From positions 558,001-622,000 of the forward strand of contig JAMXBD010000064.1 in NCBI GenBank assembly GCA_024138025.1: 64,000 bases of DNA, read 5' to 3'. Under the pieces are notes generated by a model, which had not been told where the DNA came from, did not search any database, and saw only the letters and a list, made by a program, of their open reading frames with translations. The DNA comes from Combretum micranthum (lineage: Eukaryota; Streptophyta; Magnoliopsida; Myrtales; Combretaceae). The translations under genes were made by a program, and so were the position numbers. The stretch's first letter is position 1; each line of letters opens with the position of its first letter. This document shows positions 1 through 11,786 of this stretch, in pieces.

Positions 1-570
1 ATGAAAAATAAAGATGGAAGTTTGGAATTATTTATAGACTATTAAGAACTGAATCGAGTTACTATTAAGAATAAGTATCCATTATTTAGAATTGATGATT
101 TTTTTCGAAGGATTCATAGGAGCTCAAGTATTTTCAAAGATTGATATGAGATCGGGATATTAGCAATTGATGATTATAATAGAACATGCATGACCTTTAG
201 GACCAAGTATAGGCATTATGAATTCATATATGCCCTTTGATCTAACGAATTCCTTGACACCTTTCATGAATCTTATGAAAACGGTCTTTAGGGTGTATTT
301 AGATAAATTTGTGGTGGTGTTTATAGATGAAATTTTTATATATTTGAAGAGTAGGGAGGAGCATGGAGAGTATTTGATCTTAGTCTTGAGTAAATTGAAA
401 AATGAGAAATTTTATGTCGAATTCAAAAAATATGAAAACTAGAAGAGTAGATGACTTTCTTAGGCCACATAATTAATAGAGATGGAATAGTCGCTGATCT
501 AAATAAAACGAAAGTTGTAGTAGTACGTCCTTTGACTAGGATTAATGGGTTATTATAAGAGGTTTGCTAA
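1..570 (+). pseudogene. Ty3/gypsy reverse transcriptase fragment
   Basis: Frames around 1-442 carry the reverse transcriptase core. Positions 20-100 encode the IDY-ELN-VTIKNKYP block with an in-frame stop, and 218-442 encode an open stretch of 74 codons containing the MPF-LTN block and the catalytic box in a mutated form (FIDE where family members have an Asp-Asp pair). Further stops and frame changes follow to about 570, where a duplicated snippet 'tagtacgtcctttgactagg' occurs twice (about 521-540 and 585-604). The enzyme would copy element RNA into DNA; this copy is inactive by its stops and altered active site. Confidence 0.85.
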
Positions 571-599
571 AGGTTTTCCAAAATAGTACGTCCTTTGAC

Positions 600-1030
600 T
601 AGGCTTACTAAAAAGGAGTGATTTGAGTGGAATGACAAGTGTGAAAATAGCTTTTAGTAATTGAAAGAAAAATTACTGCTAGCACTAGTGTTGGCTCTAC
701 TAGTTAATGGGGAAGAATACATAATATATAATTATGCTTATATATAGAGGATAGGATGTGTACTTATGAAGAGTGGTAGAGTGACATCATATGCATCGAG
801 GTAGTTGAAGTTGCATGAGAAGAATTTATCCATGCATGATTCAAAGTTAGCATCAGTGGTGTTGGCAATAAAAGTGCAGAGAGACTATTTGTTCACATAG
901 AGTAAGCTGAACATGAGGCAATGAAGATGGTTGAAACTAATAAAGAATTATGACATTGGCATTTAATATAACCTAGGAAAGGAAAATGTAGTAGCAGGTA
1001 TCTTGAGTAGGAAAAGAGAAGGGAATCTAG
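600..1030 (+). pseudogene. Ty3/gypsy RNase H fragment
   Basis: Broken frames from 600 to 1030 match the RNase H part of gypsy pol: a GCVLM-like block near 750, a YASR-like block near 785-800 followed by a stop, and a closing block near 970-1015 that ends in the LSRK-like junction typical of the RNase H-integrase linker. The middle of the domain looks shortened near 895, where a catalytic-region block is missing. It lies directly between the RT and integrase remnants in the order expected. Confidence 0.75.
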
Positions 1031-1077
1031 CAGCCTCAATTACTTAACAATGGTCCTACCAACGTATAAAATGAGAG

Positions 1078-1960
1078 TTGAAGATTCTAACTAAAGATAT
1101 GGGTGTAAGGATAGCAAATTTGAGATTTCAACTAACAAACAAAGAGACAATTAAAGCAGCCAAATTAAACTATATGGGCTTCTTGGAGATCAAGAAAAGA
1201 ATGGAAGTAAGAAAAGCATTGGAGTTTCATATGGATAGCAAGGGAATATTAAGATATAAGGAATGCTTGTGTGTTCCAAATCATAAAGATCTTAAGAAGA
1301 AGTTGTTAAAGGAAGCCCACCACTCAAGTTATTTAATACATCCTCAAGGTAGTAAGATGTATCATGATTTGAAGAGTTTGTCTTGGTGAACAACATGAGG
1401 AAAGAGATTTATTGGTATACATCAAGATGTTCCACTTGTCAGCAGATTGATATAAAACACTAGAGACCCACAAGTGAATTACAACCTTTATTAGCACTGG
1501 AATGGAAATGAAAACACATAACGATGGACTTTGTCATGGCTTCACTAAAGATTAAAGATAAATATGAGACGATTTGAGTGATTGTAGATCGACTTATGAA
1601 GTTAGCACACTTTTTGTTAATATTTATTCGATACAAGTTGGAAAGGATGCTAAATTATATATCTTCAACATAGTGAGATTTCATGGAATACATGTGATAA
1701 TTGTATCAAACAGGGATACCAACTTTGTAGGTAGATTTTGGAAAAGTTTACATCAAGCCATGGGAACAAGGTAAAGTTTTGACATTACCTTTCACCCTCA
1801 AATCGATAGGCAATTAAAGTGTATCCAAATATTTGAAGAAATGTGAAAGACCTAGTGTAATAGATTTTTAGAGGAAATTGAGATGAATACCTCTAGTTTT
1901 GTTTGCCTATAATAATAGTTACCAAAAAAATCATTCATACGATACCTTATGAGTCCTTAT
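1078..1960 (+). pseudogene. Ty3/gypsy integrase fragment
   Basis: Positions 1078-1389 are open for 103 codons and encode the linker and the beginning of the integrase zinc-binding region (a CVPN block, then EAHHSS and a MYHDL block). A stop at 1387-1389 is followed by the CSTCQQ zinc-ligand block near 1427-1445 in another frame. Positions 1574-1774 hold part of the catalytic core, with the IVRFHGIH and SNRDTNF blocks; a stop follows at 1772. The active-site pattern is therefore split between frames. Integrase would insert the cDNA into the genome; this copy is dead. Confidence 0.85.
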
Positions 1961-4442
1961 ACTAGAAAAAAATGAAATCACTGATTCATTGAGATGAGGT
2001 AGGTGACCCACATTGATAAGGTAAAAATAATCAAGCAAAGAATGCAAGTGGCACAAGGTCATCAAAAAAGTTATACGAACAAGAGATGAAGTATGTTGGA
2101 GTTTCAGGCATTGGAGATCACTTTTTACTAAAAATCTCACCAACTAAGGGTATGATCTAGTTTATATTGATGGGTGAACTAAATCCCATATATGTAGGAT
2201 TCTATGAAATCTTAGAGTGAAGCAAAGAGTCGCTTACATTTTTTTACTACTACCAAAATTGGCTGGAGTACATAATGTATTCCACATTTCATGTTGAGGA
2301 AGTTTGTACTAAACCGAGATCAAGTGATAGCTTTAGAGCCATTGAAGGTACACTTAAACCTCACTTCAGTTGAATGAACAATCTGAACAATGTATACAAA
2401 AAAAAAGATTTTAAGAAGATGCATGATCAAATATTTCATGGTTCAATGAACTAATTAAATTAAGCAAGAAGCTATTTGGAGCTCAAAGATGAAATGTGAG
2501 CGAAGTATCTAGAGCTCTCTGAAAATTCAGGTAATTTTAGAAGTTGAAAGTTTCAAAAAAGGAAAGGAATTTAAAATAACTAAAATAAAAAATTTACTTA
2601 AAATGAGGATTTATTTTTGTTCAACTATTACAAAAATTAAAAGATACGCTAGTTAAGAAAATATAGTTTTTTTTTAACCACTAAGAAAATATAGTTAAAT
2701 CCAAGAAATAATTGCATTCTCTCTCTTATGGTTCTTCCTGTCTTCTTCCTAAGTCAACAATTACAATTTTTTAAGAATTTTAGGAAAATCCTATGGTAAG
2801 CAAAGATTCTGTTTCTTCTTTCTATCATTTTCAATGATGTAGTCACATAGATAACAAAACCTTAGCATTCCTATGTTCAGACACTTTACATTGGACACAA
2901 CAAATATATAAGAGATTTCTCAAGGAATTCTAGAAAGAGAAAGTTAAATTAATTTTAGTAGAAAGAGATATTGGTGAATTGCAAGAAGGTATGACAATTT
3001 AACACAATTTTTTTTCAATCTTTTGGAATATTGTTTTGTTGTAAATGAGTAGATATTTGTGTGTTTTGTATAGAATTTGTATATTTTTTGTATTGAAGGT
3101 TTAATATGAATATGAAAGAGTGTAAAAATGTTTTTGGTTGGAAACATGAACAGTTTTACAAAAGTGGGATTTTTGGAACTATAAGACTCATGTAACACCT
3201 ATTCACTAGATTGTGTACCTCTTAGAAACTCAAAACACAATGAATTGCAAAAGTGCACTACCCATGCACAAGCCTGTGAATCAAGTCATGTAGCTCTCTA
3301 TAATTTGACAAAATATGTACTCCGAAAGTGTACGACTAATGCACAAACTCATGCACTAGGCTACGTGCCAATCTATGGTGCAAATCAAGTTCATCTTGGA
3401 AGTGCATGACCTTCTATATGACCATGCACTTTGTCTTATACTTTTTTTCCCCCTAAATCATCTTTTTCCCTTTATAACAACGATAAGGACCTATTTAATA
3501 CCATTCTATCAAAATTTAACCACACTTTAAGATCATGAAACCTTAATTTGAGTATGTAACGGCAACAATTATGAGAGTATAGACCATAGATGAGTTAGAA
3601 TTGTAAGTGATTCTGAACAACTTGATTGCCACATAAATCAGGTTAGAGGATTCTAAAATTTGGGATGAATCTATATTCCAAGTACATGTATTACTTTACT
3701 TGATGGTTGTGCTTGTTAAGATAGATTATTAATTTGTCTTATGGAATATTCGGTTGTAAAATTTATGTGTTGCATGTGCTCGTCTGTGATTGGTGGACTG
3801 GCAATACTGGTGTTATGAACATAGTACCCCAATGATCCTTATATAATGTTGTCCTTACGTGGATTCATATTTATAAATGATTATGGGTAGATCTAGTTTT
3901 GGATTCATGGTATAAGTTTTACAGTACCCCATCCTCAGTCTATGAAAATATATATTTCTACTTTTAAATTTTAAGTTATACCAAAAGAGAAAAGGTGCCG
4001 AACATAATAACAAAAAACAAAAACAAACATTATCATAGAAGGTTGAGCAATTTTAAACACTCACCTATGCTATTAGTATAATAGTGTATATATAGAAGTT
4101 TTTGATGAAATTGAGATATAAAATGTTACCCTTCATTGAAGTAAAAGTGCACGCATATAAATATCTAATAAATTTAATAGAATTTGCTCCTCTATGCTAT
4201 TATAAGAATATGGTCATGTTCAGGTTTTCGAAAATTTACCTTAAAATTTTGATATTATAAAAATGATATAAAAAATTATATGGTTTATAAGGTATCACTA
4301 TCTTGTACTCTATAGGTTCTATGGAATTTAGGTTTGATATTGGTTTCAAACTTTGACAAGGTAGAATTCATTCCAAAATTTAGGAAAGTAAGGCATGGAT
4401 AATACCTCTTGCTCTGTCCATCCTATACCTGCTCCTCTACAG

Positions 4443-4467
4443 ATATATATATATATATATATATATA
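4443..4467. repeat. (AT)n microsatellite
   Basis: Uninterrupted AT dinucleotide tract of about 25 bases, followed a few bases later by a shorter AT tract. Confidence 0.9.
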
Positions 4468-5688
4468 CAGACATATATATAATGAGAAACTTAAGATGTG
4501 AAATAGATAGAATGTGTCTATGATAAAGAAGATGAGAATGAAGTTAAATCACTCTCTTTCTCTATTCTAGCTTACTATGTGTGCTACCACTAGAGGATGG
4601 CTCATTTAAATGCCTATGCTGAGGTATCTAAGTGGATCCCTCTAATTTATGCCTCTTGTTATGATTAGACATTCAAATGCCTCGTGATAGGTATTTGAAT
4701 GCTTCTATGTACTTCCTTTATTTTGAAGATGCTATCTAAATGGCAACCTATTTCCACATAAATAGGCAACTTGAAACCTCATTGATGATTTAGATTAAAC
4801 CTACACTCCTAATAACCAAATCCTATGAAATAAAATAATTGAAATGGATACTGTATGTGTGGTGGAATTGTTGATCTATAAATAACGATTGTATTTGATC
4901 TATTTTCCAAATTTTGTTGTGACGAAATTATTTAGTTTAAATATTGATGTTAAAGTGTACGCAATAACTAGTTGCTTAACCCTCAAATTGACTATCAACA
5001 ATTTAAGTTTTAAAAATGAGACCCAACATATGCATTTTCCAAATATGTTTAAGAGTTATATGGTTGTGATTAAAGGCTAGTAAGAGCCATGTCCCACCAT
5101 TCCCAAACTAGGTGGTGTGAGGAGTATTGTGTCCTTGAGATCAAAGTTCACCACTATTATTGAATGTCTTTAATGCATAGATTTAAAGGTGCACTAAGAC
5201 TCTATGGAGTTCACATTAATGATGCTTGAGATAATTTAAATGATTTAGGTGTTAAATGTATACATATATTCCCTAAATGAACTTTAAAAGAGGTTAGATG
5301 TGGAACTTACTCCAATTATAGGAAGATTATATGTGTTGTTGCATTCACATAGTTACACATGCATGGCATTTGCTTAACTTGTTTATGTGAAGTGTTTAAA
5401 ATTTTTCTATCTCAATAAGCTGCGATGAGCTTACCCCGCTACAACTATATACATATTGTTGATTCCTACCAATATGGTGCAATTAGGAGAGTTTCGTTGG
5501 TGTGTTTCTTGATCCATATTATTTAGACTTAGGATTACAATTTTGGAGAGTACAATTAAAAGAGACTTTATTACTTCAGAAAACATTCGTTATGATTTGT
5601 TACTATGTGTTTTTGCTGAGCCTAAATGTTTTTATCTTATGTAAGAACATGTAGTGAGTTAATGTTAGTGTTATTTGTGAAAGTGGTA

Positions 5689-5732
5689 TGAAGTGATAGT
5701 ACTTTGTTATTGAAGTGATAGTACTTTGTTAT
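5689..5732. repeat. Perfect 22-bp tandem duplication
   Basis: The 22-bp unit beginning TGAAGTGATAGTACTTTG occurs twice back to back with no mismatch (5689-5710 and 5711-5732). The identity suggests a recent slippage or repair event, since its surroundings are old repeat sequence. Confidence 0.9.
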
Positions 5733-6566
5733 TTCAAGTGCAATTTATATTATCATGGGTTATGATTGGACCCTTCATGAGTGGTTAAGAAGAAACAAAT
5801 ACATAAGGTGGAGCCCTCTTTTCAAAATGTACTCATAGTAAGCTACCCTATAGGGCATGATGATGGAGTCTTGTACATCTTTCATAGTCGGAGTATACTA
5901 CTACCAATAAGGGTCTTGTGCACATAGTTTAGGATATATTAAGGTACCATGGAAGCTATGCTAAGGAGCCAGTTGAAATTATTTGGACAACTTGGGCACT
6001 AATTGTGTGCATAGAATTGTCAACCAAAGGTTAAAAAATGAGCTTATACCCTAAATCTACACCAATTTTACTACTACAAAAAGAATTATAGGCAACAGTG
6101 TACAAAGTTACAGTTTTATAACCATTGCAATAAATTCAATACAAAATGTTTCAAGCAATAGTTTAAAACTGTTAACCAAAATATATATTTTAGGCAGGAC
6201 TTGGTTAAAAAAAAAAAAAAGAGAGCATTGCTTCATATTTTTGTAGCAACGGGTTTTTCCATTTGTTGCTTTGTATAGATAATATGCTGAATGGTTGCTC
6301 TATTTTTATATGAGTGGGAAAAAAAAAGCATTCAAGTTAAAGGCAGCTAATGAATTTCATTTTTCCCACCCACGAATTCTCATAAACCCGAAAATTTCAT
6401 TTTCACTAATTTAAGTAGCTCTCACCAGAAAGAGGAGAAATAATAGAAACCGTAAACTCTCTTAGCTCTCTCACTCTACTCCTCTCTCAATGTAATTGTG
6501 TCTCACTGAATATGGAAGAAGAAAAATGCCATTTAAATTACAAGATACAACCTTTGTAGCTGCTTC

Positions 6567-6797
6567 ATGGTGAAGTGGCTCAATGGGTTTGGGTATTGTG
6601 CAAAGATGACCAAGTCGAAATCCAGTTTGATTTTTAGTGAGTTGTGTTTGGCTATGGACATTGAGGTGACAAGGATGGTGGGTCTGGTTCTCGCATCAAG
6701 TGGTGAAGATCTTATTGCGGTGGGTTCAGTGTGGGGAGTTGATGATCGTCTTGGTCTATGGGTTTCAATTGCGATCATAGTCAAGTGGCAAAGGTGA
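6567..6797 (+). other. 76-codon open frame inside the CACTA candidate, unrecognised
   Basis: This frame lies in a stretch of higher G+C than its surroundings, preceded by a CT-rich region (6440-6490) that resembles a plant 5' leader. The predicted peptide resembles no family I know, and an overlapping frame of similar length is open on the other strand (6533-6784), which lowers the case for coding. It could be a captured gene fragment within the transposon, or chance. Confidence 0.2.
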
Positions 6798-7829
6798 AAG
6801 GGTCTTCGGCCAAATGTATGTGATTGTTTATTTTCTTATATTTGAGCTATGGTGATTTAACATATAATATATATATATATTCTAAGATTTAATATATGGC
6901 TGCTTTTTGTCTTTTCATCAGTTGACTTTTTAATTGTGAATACTTTTTGGCTTAGAATTCAATGGGGTGCATGATAATTAAATAATCAGAAATACAAGCT
7001 TGCTTGAGCATTTGAGCTCCATTATGCCTAATTGTCTAATCATATATATAATATATGTATGTATGTATGTATTTTTTTCCTTAACATGAGTGGTCATATA
7101 TAAGTTTATAAAATCATATTATTTTTTGTTTTGTTTATGTTTCAAGGATCCTCTTTGGATTTTTCAAGATTAAAGTTTGACTAGTATGAAGTTGTTTAGG
7201 AAGTTTTGTTGTGCTTTTAGTTAGAGGTAATGTAATCTGCGTAATTAAGTGCAATTGCTCAGTTCTAGTTTAAACTTATATGTTTTGATTTTGATTAATG
7301 GTGTGAGAATCAGCAATAATGTTTTGATGAATACTAGGATTATTTATGGAGATTTTTTTTATAATTCTTTCTTATGTGATTTTTATTTTGAAGGCATTGT
7401 GTTGATGAATTTATTATGTTTTTCTTAATACAAATTCAATTAAGAACGATGAATTTATCGGTATGTATATATATTTGAGAATAGAGTTTTGTACATCTTG
7501 ATCTAGATCTTGAGGCAATGATTATTGCTAGTTATATATCCTAATATTGTGGAACTTTTGGTTTCCTGTACACGCAGGTGTGTACATGAAATAATATTAT
7601 TTCTGAAAGAGTAGTACATGACTTCAATGAAATAAATAGGTTATTGAGATACTTTCTATATTAGCAAATCTTACATTTATAATATTAAAAAAATCATTTT
7701 CTGTAAAACTTCACAATTTACCACCATGTTCTTCCTACCATCGTGTCCATTCGAGTTTGACTTCTATTTGTTATATCGATATTGAAGATGAGCTTTTATT
7801 AATCATTTTTTATATTTGAATAAAACTAA

Positions 7830-8964
7830 GGGCTAATTACAAAAAATGAAACTGTGTTTTACCTCTTTTACAAATAACTTACCTGTGATCTTAATTTTGA
7901 TATGTAACTAACCCATAAAATTCTTTGTTATGTTCCGTTAAAACTATCGTTATCTAAGGGTCACACGTCCCATGATAAATTAAAAGAGTTATAGAAGAAC
8001 ATTATGTTTTTTCTTTCTCTCTCTCTCTTTTTTTTTTTAAATCCCACTATCCCAAAATCTTTGTTCTATCAAAAAGAATCTAACCTTACACATATCATGT
8101 GCAATCTTATACACAAAATTTTCCTACAAATATCTCGATTTTTAATCCATACCCTTCGATGGTACAACTCTAATTGCATATAAACATAATCCAGTTCATA
8201 ATATTCGCATTTATCAACCTCTTCCCTCACATAATGAACATCACCAGCTAGAATCGTTTAAATCACCCTCACAAAACACCTCGATGGATCAAAATATGCA
8301 GAAATGTTTACATCAACCTCTGTCTAGCCATTTTGAAGGACTGAAGCCCCAATATAGTCTTTTGGCAAGACTATCAAATTATTCTAGTTCGATTTGATGG
8401 AAATTACACATAAGAACCATACAAATTCAAATATTTAAGAGGAGTTCACAAGTAAAATATGGAGATTGGTGGTTCAAGTTGTAGGTTAAGATCACACTTC
8501 TATGTTTTCCTTCTCCTTCTTCAACCACACACGCATGGCATGATAATGGAGTAACAGTAGGTCTTCAAACTTTTGATTGCATCTTGTGTTGGTTCGAATG
8601 GGTTTGAAATTGGTGCAATGGGGATCTGATGTCTATGGTTTGGGTTTATGGTGTTCAATGTGTCACAAAGAGTGAAGGAGATGATTGAGTTTAGTTTGCA
8701 AGAGGGAAAATGACTCGCAACTTCATGGGTGTGTATTTGAATTGAGTGGTTGGTGCGTTGGTAGTGAATTGTTGGATTTCATGGGTGTATGCTTTGTTTA
8801 ATTTGTCATAGTGTGTGCTTCTTTTAAGACTAGCACGTTCTCCTATGTAATGGCAATTTAATTAGAACATAACAAAGAATTTATCGGATTAGTGTTTGTT
8901 TGAAAATCACAGGTAAGTTATTTGTGAAAGAGGTAAAAATTGGTCAGTTTTTCGTATTTAACCC
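7830..8964. mobile_element. Non-autonomous Mutator-like element (1.1 kb) with long inverted ends
   Basis: The left end (7830-7945) and the reverse complement of the right end (8850-8964) align over about 110 bases, sharing for example CAAATAACTTACCTGTGAT and AATTCTTTGTTATGTTC. The element is flanked by TAAAACTAA (7821-7829) and TAAAATTAA (8965-8973), a 9-bp duplication with one mismatch, the size Mutator elements make. The interior (about 8050-8800) is richer in G+C on the right side and encodes no transposase; it could be captured host sequence. Confidence 0.8.
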
Positions 8965-8973
8965 TAAAATTAA

Positions 8974-10312
8974 TTATCGATTGAATTTTAAAAAAATAAA
9001 AAAGTTATTAATTCCTTGAATAAGTTCACGCTATATCAATGGAAAAATATATTCATTTTAGAATATAACAATTAATTTAGACTTCTAGTGCTTTGTGAGT
9101 GACATTAAAAAATATGGTATGGCATATTTGCTTTAGTAAATTTAGTGTACAACATTTTATGTGTTGGGTTTTGTAATTTCAGAAAACACGAAATATTTTT
9201 TTTAATTACAAAACCTATCTCGCAAGATCCATGTATAACATGTAAAATAATACATATAACAAAATTAGTTGATGACATGGTTTACAGGAATCATACCTTT
9301 TCTTGTAAAAAATATCTTCTCCTCTTCAGGATGGAGTTCACGTGAGATATAAAACTGCTACTAAAAAATATCCATTATGTTCACCATAACGATACAAAGT
9401 GTTGTCCCTCTAGCGGTATCCATACTCACGATAATAGGAACCAATTTTAATTCATATACTGCTAGATAACTTGGATTAAAATTTCTATATTATTTTTAGT
9501 GAAAAAGAGTTGTCTTTCTAGCAGACTTTCTCTTTCCTCATCTCCCATCTATATTATTGAAGCCAAAAGGCTCACTTTTTGGTGTTTTTAGTATAGATAT
9601 AATTTTTAATGTGTGATTTGATGAAAATGATCCATGCTTTCTTTTTTTTTTTTTAAGCACATGTAGACGCTTTTTTAATATGTAAATATGTTTTTTTTTT
9701 CCTTCTCGAGCTTTCAAAGTTAGTCCAAGTTCTTTAATGATTCCCTTTCTTTTGTAAAAAAGTCATTCCATATTTGAAAGAATATTGCCAAAGAATTTTT
9801 ATTATGGTCAAATGACCATTACAACATAGTAAAAGGTTACCAATCATCATTATTATGGCCAAAATGACCATAACGCAATAAAACCACCAATCCTCATTAT
9901 TATGGTTAAAATGACCATTGTAATAATAATTATTTTGCCATAAATCGCATTTCTTCACTAATATAAATAGGAGTAGTCAATTCCTCTTCAAATCACCACT
10001 CACAATTTTAGGGAGTGAGATATGTCCTCATAAAGAAAAAAAAATCCAATAAAATGATACGAAAAAACCCAACCCTAAATCTTTTAGGATTTTTTATAGG
10101 TTGGCGAACTAGGTACCTTATAACGACCTGCTCACTTGCATTCCTATATATTTTCTTCTTTCACACTTGCTAAGAAAGGGAGCAAGGCCATTACGTTTTG
10201 CAAATTTTAGAAAAGTAAAAAATTGTCAAAATCTGAAGAAATGAAGTCAAAAAGAAAGGAAATGAAAATGAAAAAGAAAAAAAAAATGAGAGAAATCTAT
10301 TTATCTATATCT
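8974..10312. other. Repeat-rich non-coding stretch
   Basis: No gene is recognised. Near 9547-9580 a TCTATATTATTGAAGCC word resembles the beginning of the Helitron-like segment further right. Positions 9799-9947 hold a short tandem repeat, listed separately. The rest is AT-rich with poly-T runs. Confidence 0.5.
9799..9947. repeat. Three imperfect ~50-bp tandem repeats with TGACCAT palindromes
   Basis: The unit starts TTATTATGG followed by TCAAATGACCAT, with variants CCAAAATGACCAT and TTAAAATGACCAT, and repeats near 9799, 9850 and 9896. Each unit contains a small palindrome (ATGG...CCAT) that could form a hairpin. A 74-codon minus-strand frame over it (9734-9958) is a product of the repeat and is not supported as a gene. 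Confidence 0.75.
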
Positions 10313-10600
10313 TCTATATTAATTAAAGCTAGAGCAGCATATTTGGTGTCTTCAAGATTTATAACATTTTATTATCTTATTATGAATTTCTAAAACTATC
10401 ATTCCATGTCTTTGCTTGATTGGTGGGATTAGTTTTTATTCATAATTTCAAAAAATCTATATTATTAAAGCCTGAAGCATGTTTGGTGCCTTTAAGATTT
10501 ATAACATTTTTATTATCTTATTATGAATCTCTAAAACCACCTTCCCATGTCTTTGCTAGATTGGTGGGATTAGTTTTTATTCAAAATTTCAAAAAATGAC
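10313..10600. repeat. Tandem duplication of a ~143-bp Helitron-like 5' end
   Basis: Two adjacent copies, about 10313-10455 and 10456-10600, both begin TCTATATTA and share blocks such as AAGATTTATAACATTTT and TTGGTGGGATTAGTTTTTAT. The TCTATATTA start is typical of plant Helitron 5' termini. The duplication gives the element two possible beginnings. Confidence 0.8.
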
Positions 10601-11786
10601 AGTTTTTCATATCCCAATTTCTCTTAATATTTCTATATAATATTCCATATTTCTATGTAATTGTTGACACCATTTCACCTTACATTTCTTTTCAATTTTT
10701 TTCTTTCCATTCTCTCTCTCTCTCTCTCTCAACTCACACACACACACTCATATGCCCATGGTCATTAATTTGTTTTTAATTATAGATTATTGGTTGTCTG
10801 AATTATAATAAACACAATCTATTCTAGATTATTGAAGTGATGTCTCTTTGCGGCTTTTCATTCTAACTTCAATTGTTTACTATCAACCTTATAAACAAAG
10901 ATATTTAGTTGTCTATATGGGCTTCAGTAGAAGCATGTTTTACAACATGTTTCAATTTATGTTTAACGGCATTGATTTGAAATTATTTTGTCATTAAGGT
11001 ACCAAATGTTTTTCATTAGCATTTTTATCATCAATTTCAATTTGTATTTTTTATTAATTTATATGATTTGGTATAATTTATACGATGTTAATGTGTGTTT
11101 TAAATAGAAGTTTTCATAACTTTTACTTGCTTAGTTTAAATTTTTGTATCTCCCCCTTCCTAATGCCCATATTCCCTTCTTTTTTTTTTTTAATCTATTT
11201 TCCACCATTTCCAAGAATTATAGATTATTGGTTGTCTTGATCAATAAACACAATTTATTATGGATTATCTAAGTGATGTTTCTTTGTGATTTTTCATTCT
11301 AACGTTAACTGCTTACTATTATCCCGGATTAGGTATTTGTGTGGATAACACTTTTATATCATGATTTCCTTTTATGTTTAAAGCATTTTTTGAAATTATT
11401 TTGTCATCAAGGTACTTATTATATCTTATTAGTTAATCGGTTTACAATTTCATTGATTTATATGATTTGATTAATTTATGCAATGTTAATTACTAATGTT
11501 TGTTTTAAAAGAATTAATGTGTGTTCAACATTGAAAATTCTTATGCTTACTTTAAACTTTTATTGTGTCTATATAATATTTTATATTTATAGTTACTAAA
11601 TTGAAACTTAATTGCATATAGGATGTGATGTGGATATGAAATTAAAGTAGGTTGATAAATAATTTTGTTAATAAATAATTTTTATAATTGCTTTATTATA
11701 AATTATAATTAAATGATTTTTCATTTTATATTTTGAATAATTCTTATTTATTTTGGCACACGCTTCACGTGTGCGCCATTTGCTTG
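10456..11786 (+). mobile_element. Candidate non-autonomous Helitron
   Basis: The left end begins TC (TCTATATTATTAAAGCC) after an A run. Near the right end is a perfect 7-bp hairpin, GCACACG (11756-11762) and CGTGTGC (11768-11774) around a 5-base loop, followed nine bases later by CTTG and then T. Helitrons begin TC, end CTRR after such a hairpin and insert between A and T; here the end is CTTG, one base off the rule. No Rep/helicase is encoded. Inside, about 10774-11130 and 11214-11580 are diverged direct repeats of each other. The first 5'-end copy at 10313 is an alternative beginning. Confidence 0.55.
11756..11774. repeat. Hairpin near the Helitron-like 3' end
   Basis: Seven-base perfect inverted repeat GCACACG/CGTGTGC with loop CTTCA. 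It stands out in G+C from a very AT-rich surrounding. Its position just before the CTTG end fits a Helitron terminator. Confidence 0.75.

Larger units (their letters stand above)
1..2400 (+). mobile_element. Ty3/gypsy retrotransposon, decayed pol region, truncated at the left edge
   Basis: A run of broken reading frames on the + strand follows the Ty3/gypsy order: reverse transcriptase, RNase H, integrase, then a degraded tail. Stops and frameshifts interrupt every domain, so it cannot make a polyprotein. Gag, protease and the 5' LTR would lie left of the window. No clear 3' LTR was identified after 2400. The order RT-RNase H-integrase separates it from Ty1/copia, where integrase comes first. 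The wording of the RNase H and integrase parts resembles plant chromoviruses (Tekay/Del type), but the clade is an inference. Confidence 0.85.
2401..6071. other. Non-coding, repeat-derived stretch with no gene recognised
   Basis: Only short random-looking frames occur here. The part just after 2400 may be 3' sequence of the gypsy element, and 3190-3430 (several 'gtgcac/tgcac' words) looks LTR-like, but no matching partner was found in the window. A (TA)n tract lies at 4443-4467 and a perfect 22-bp tandem duplication at 5689-5732. Nothing supports a host gene. Confidence 0.5.
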
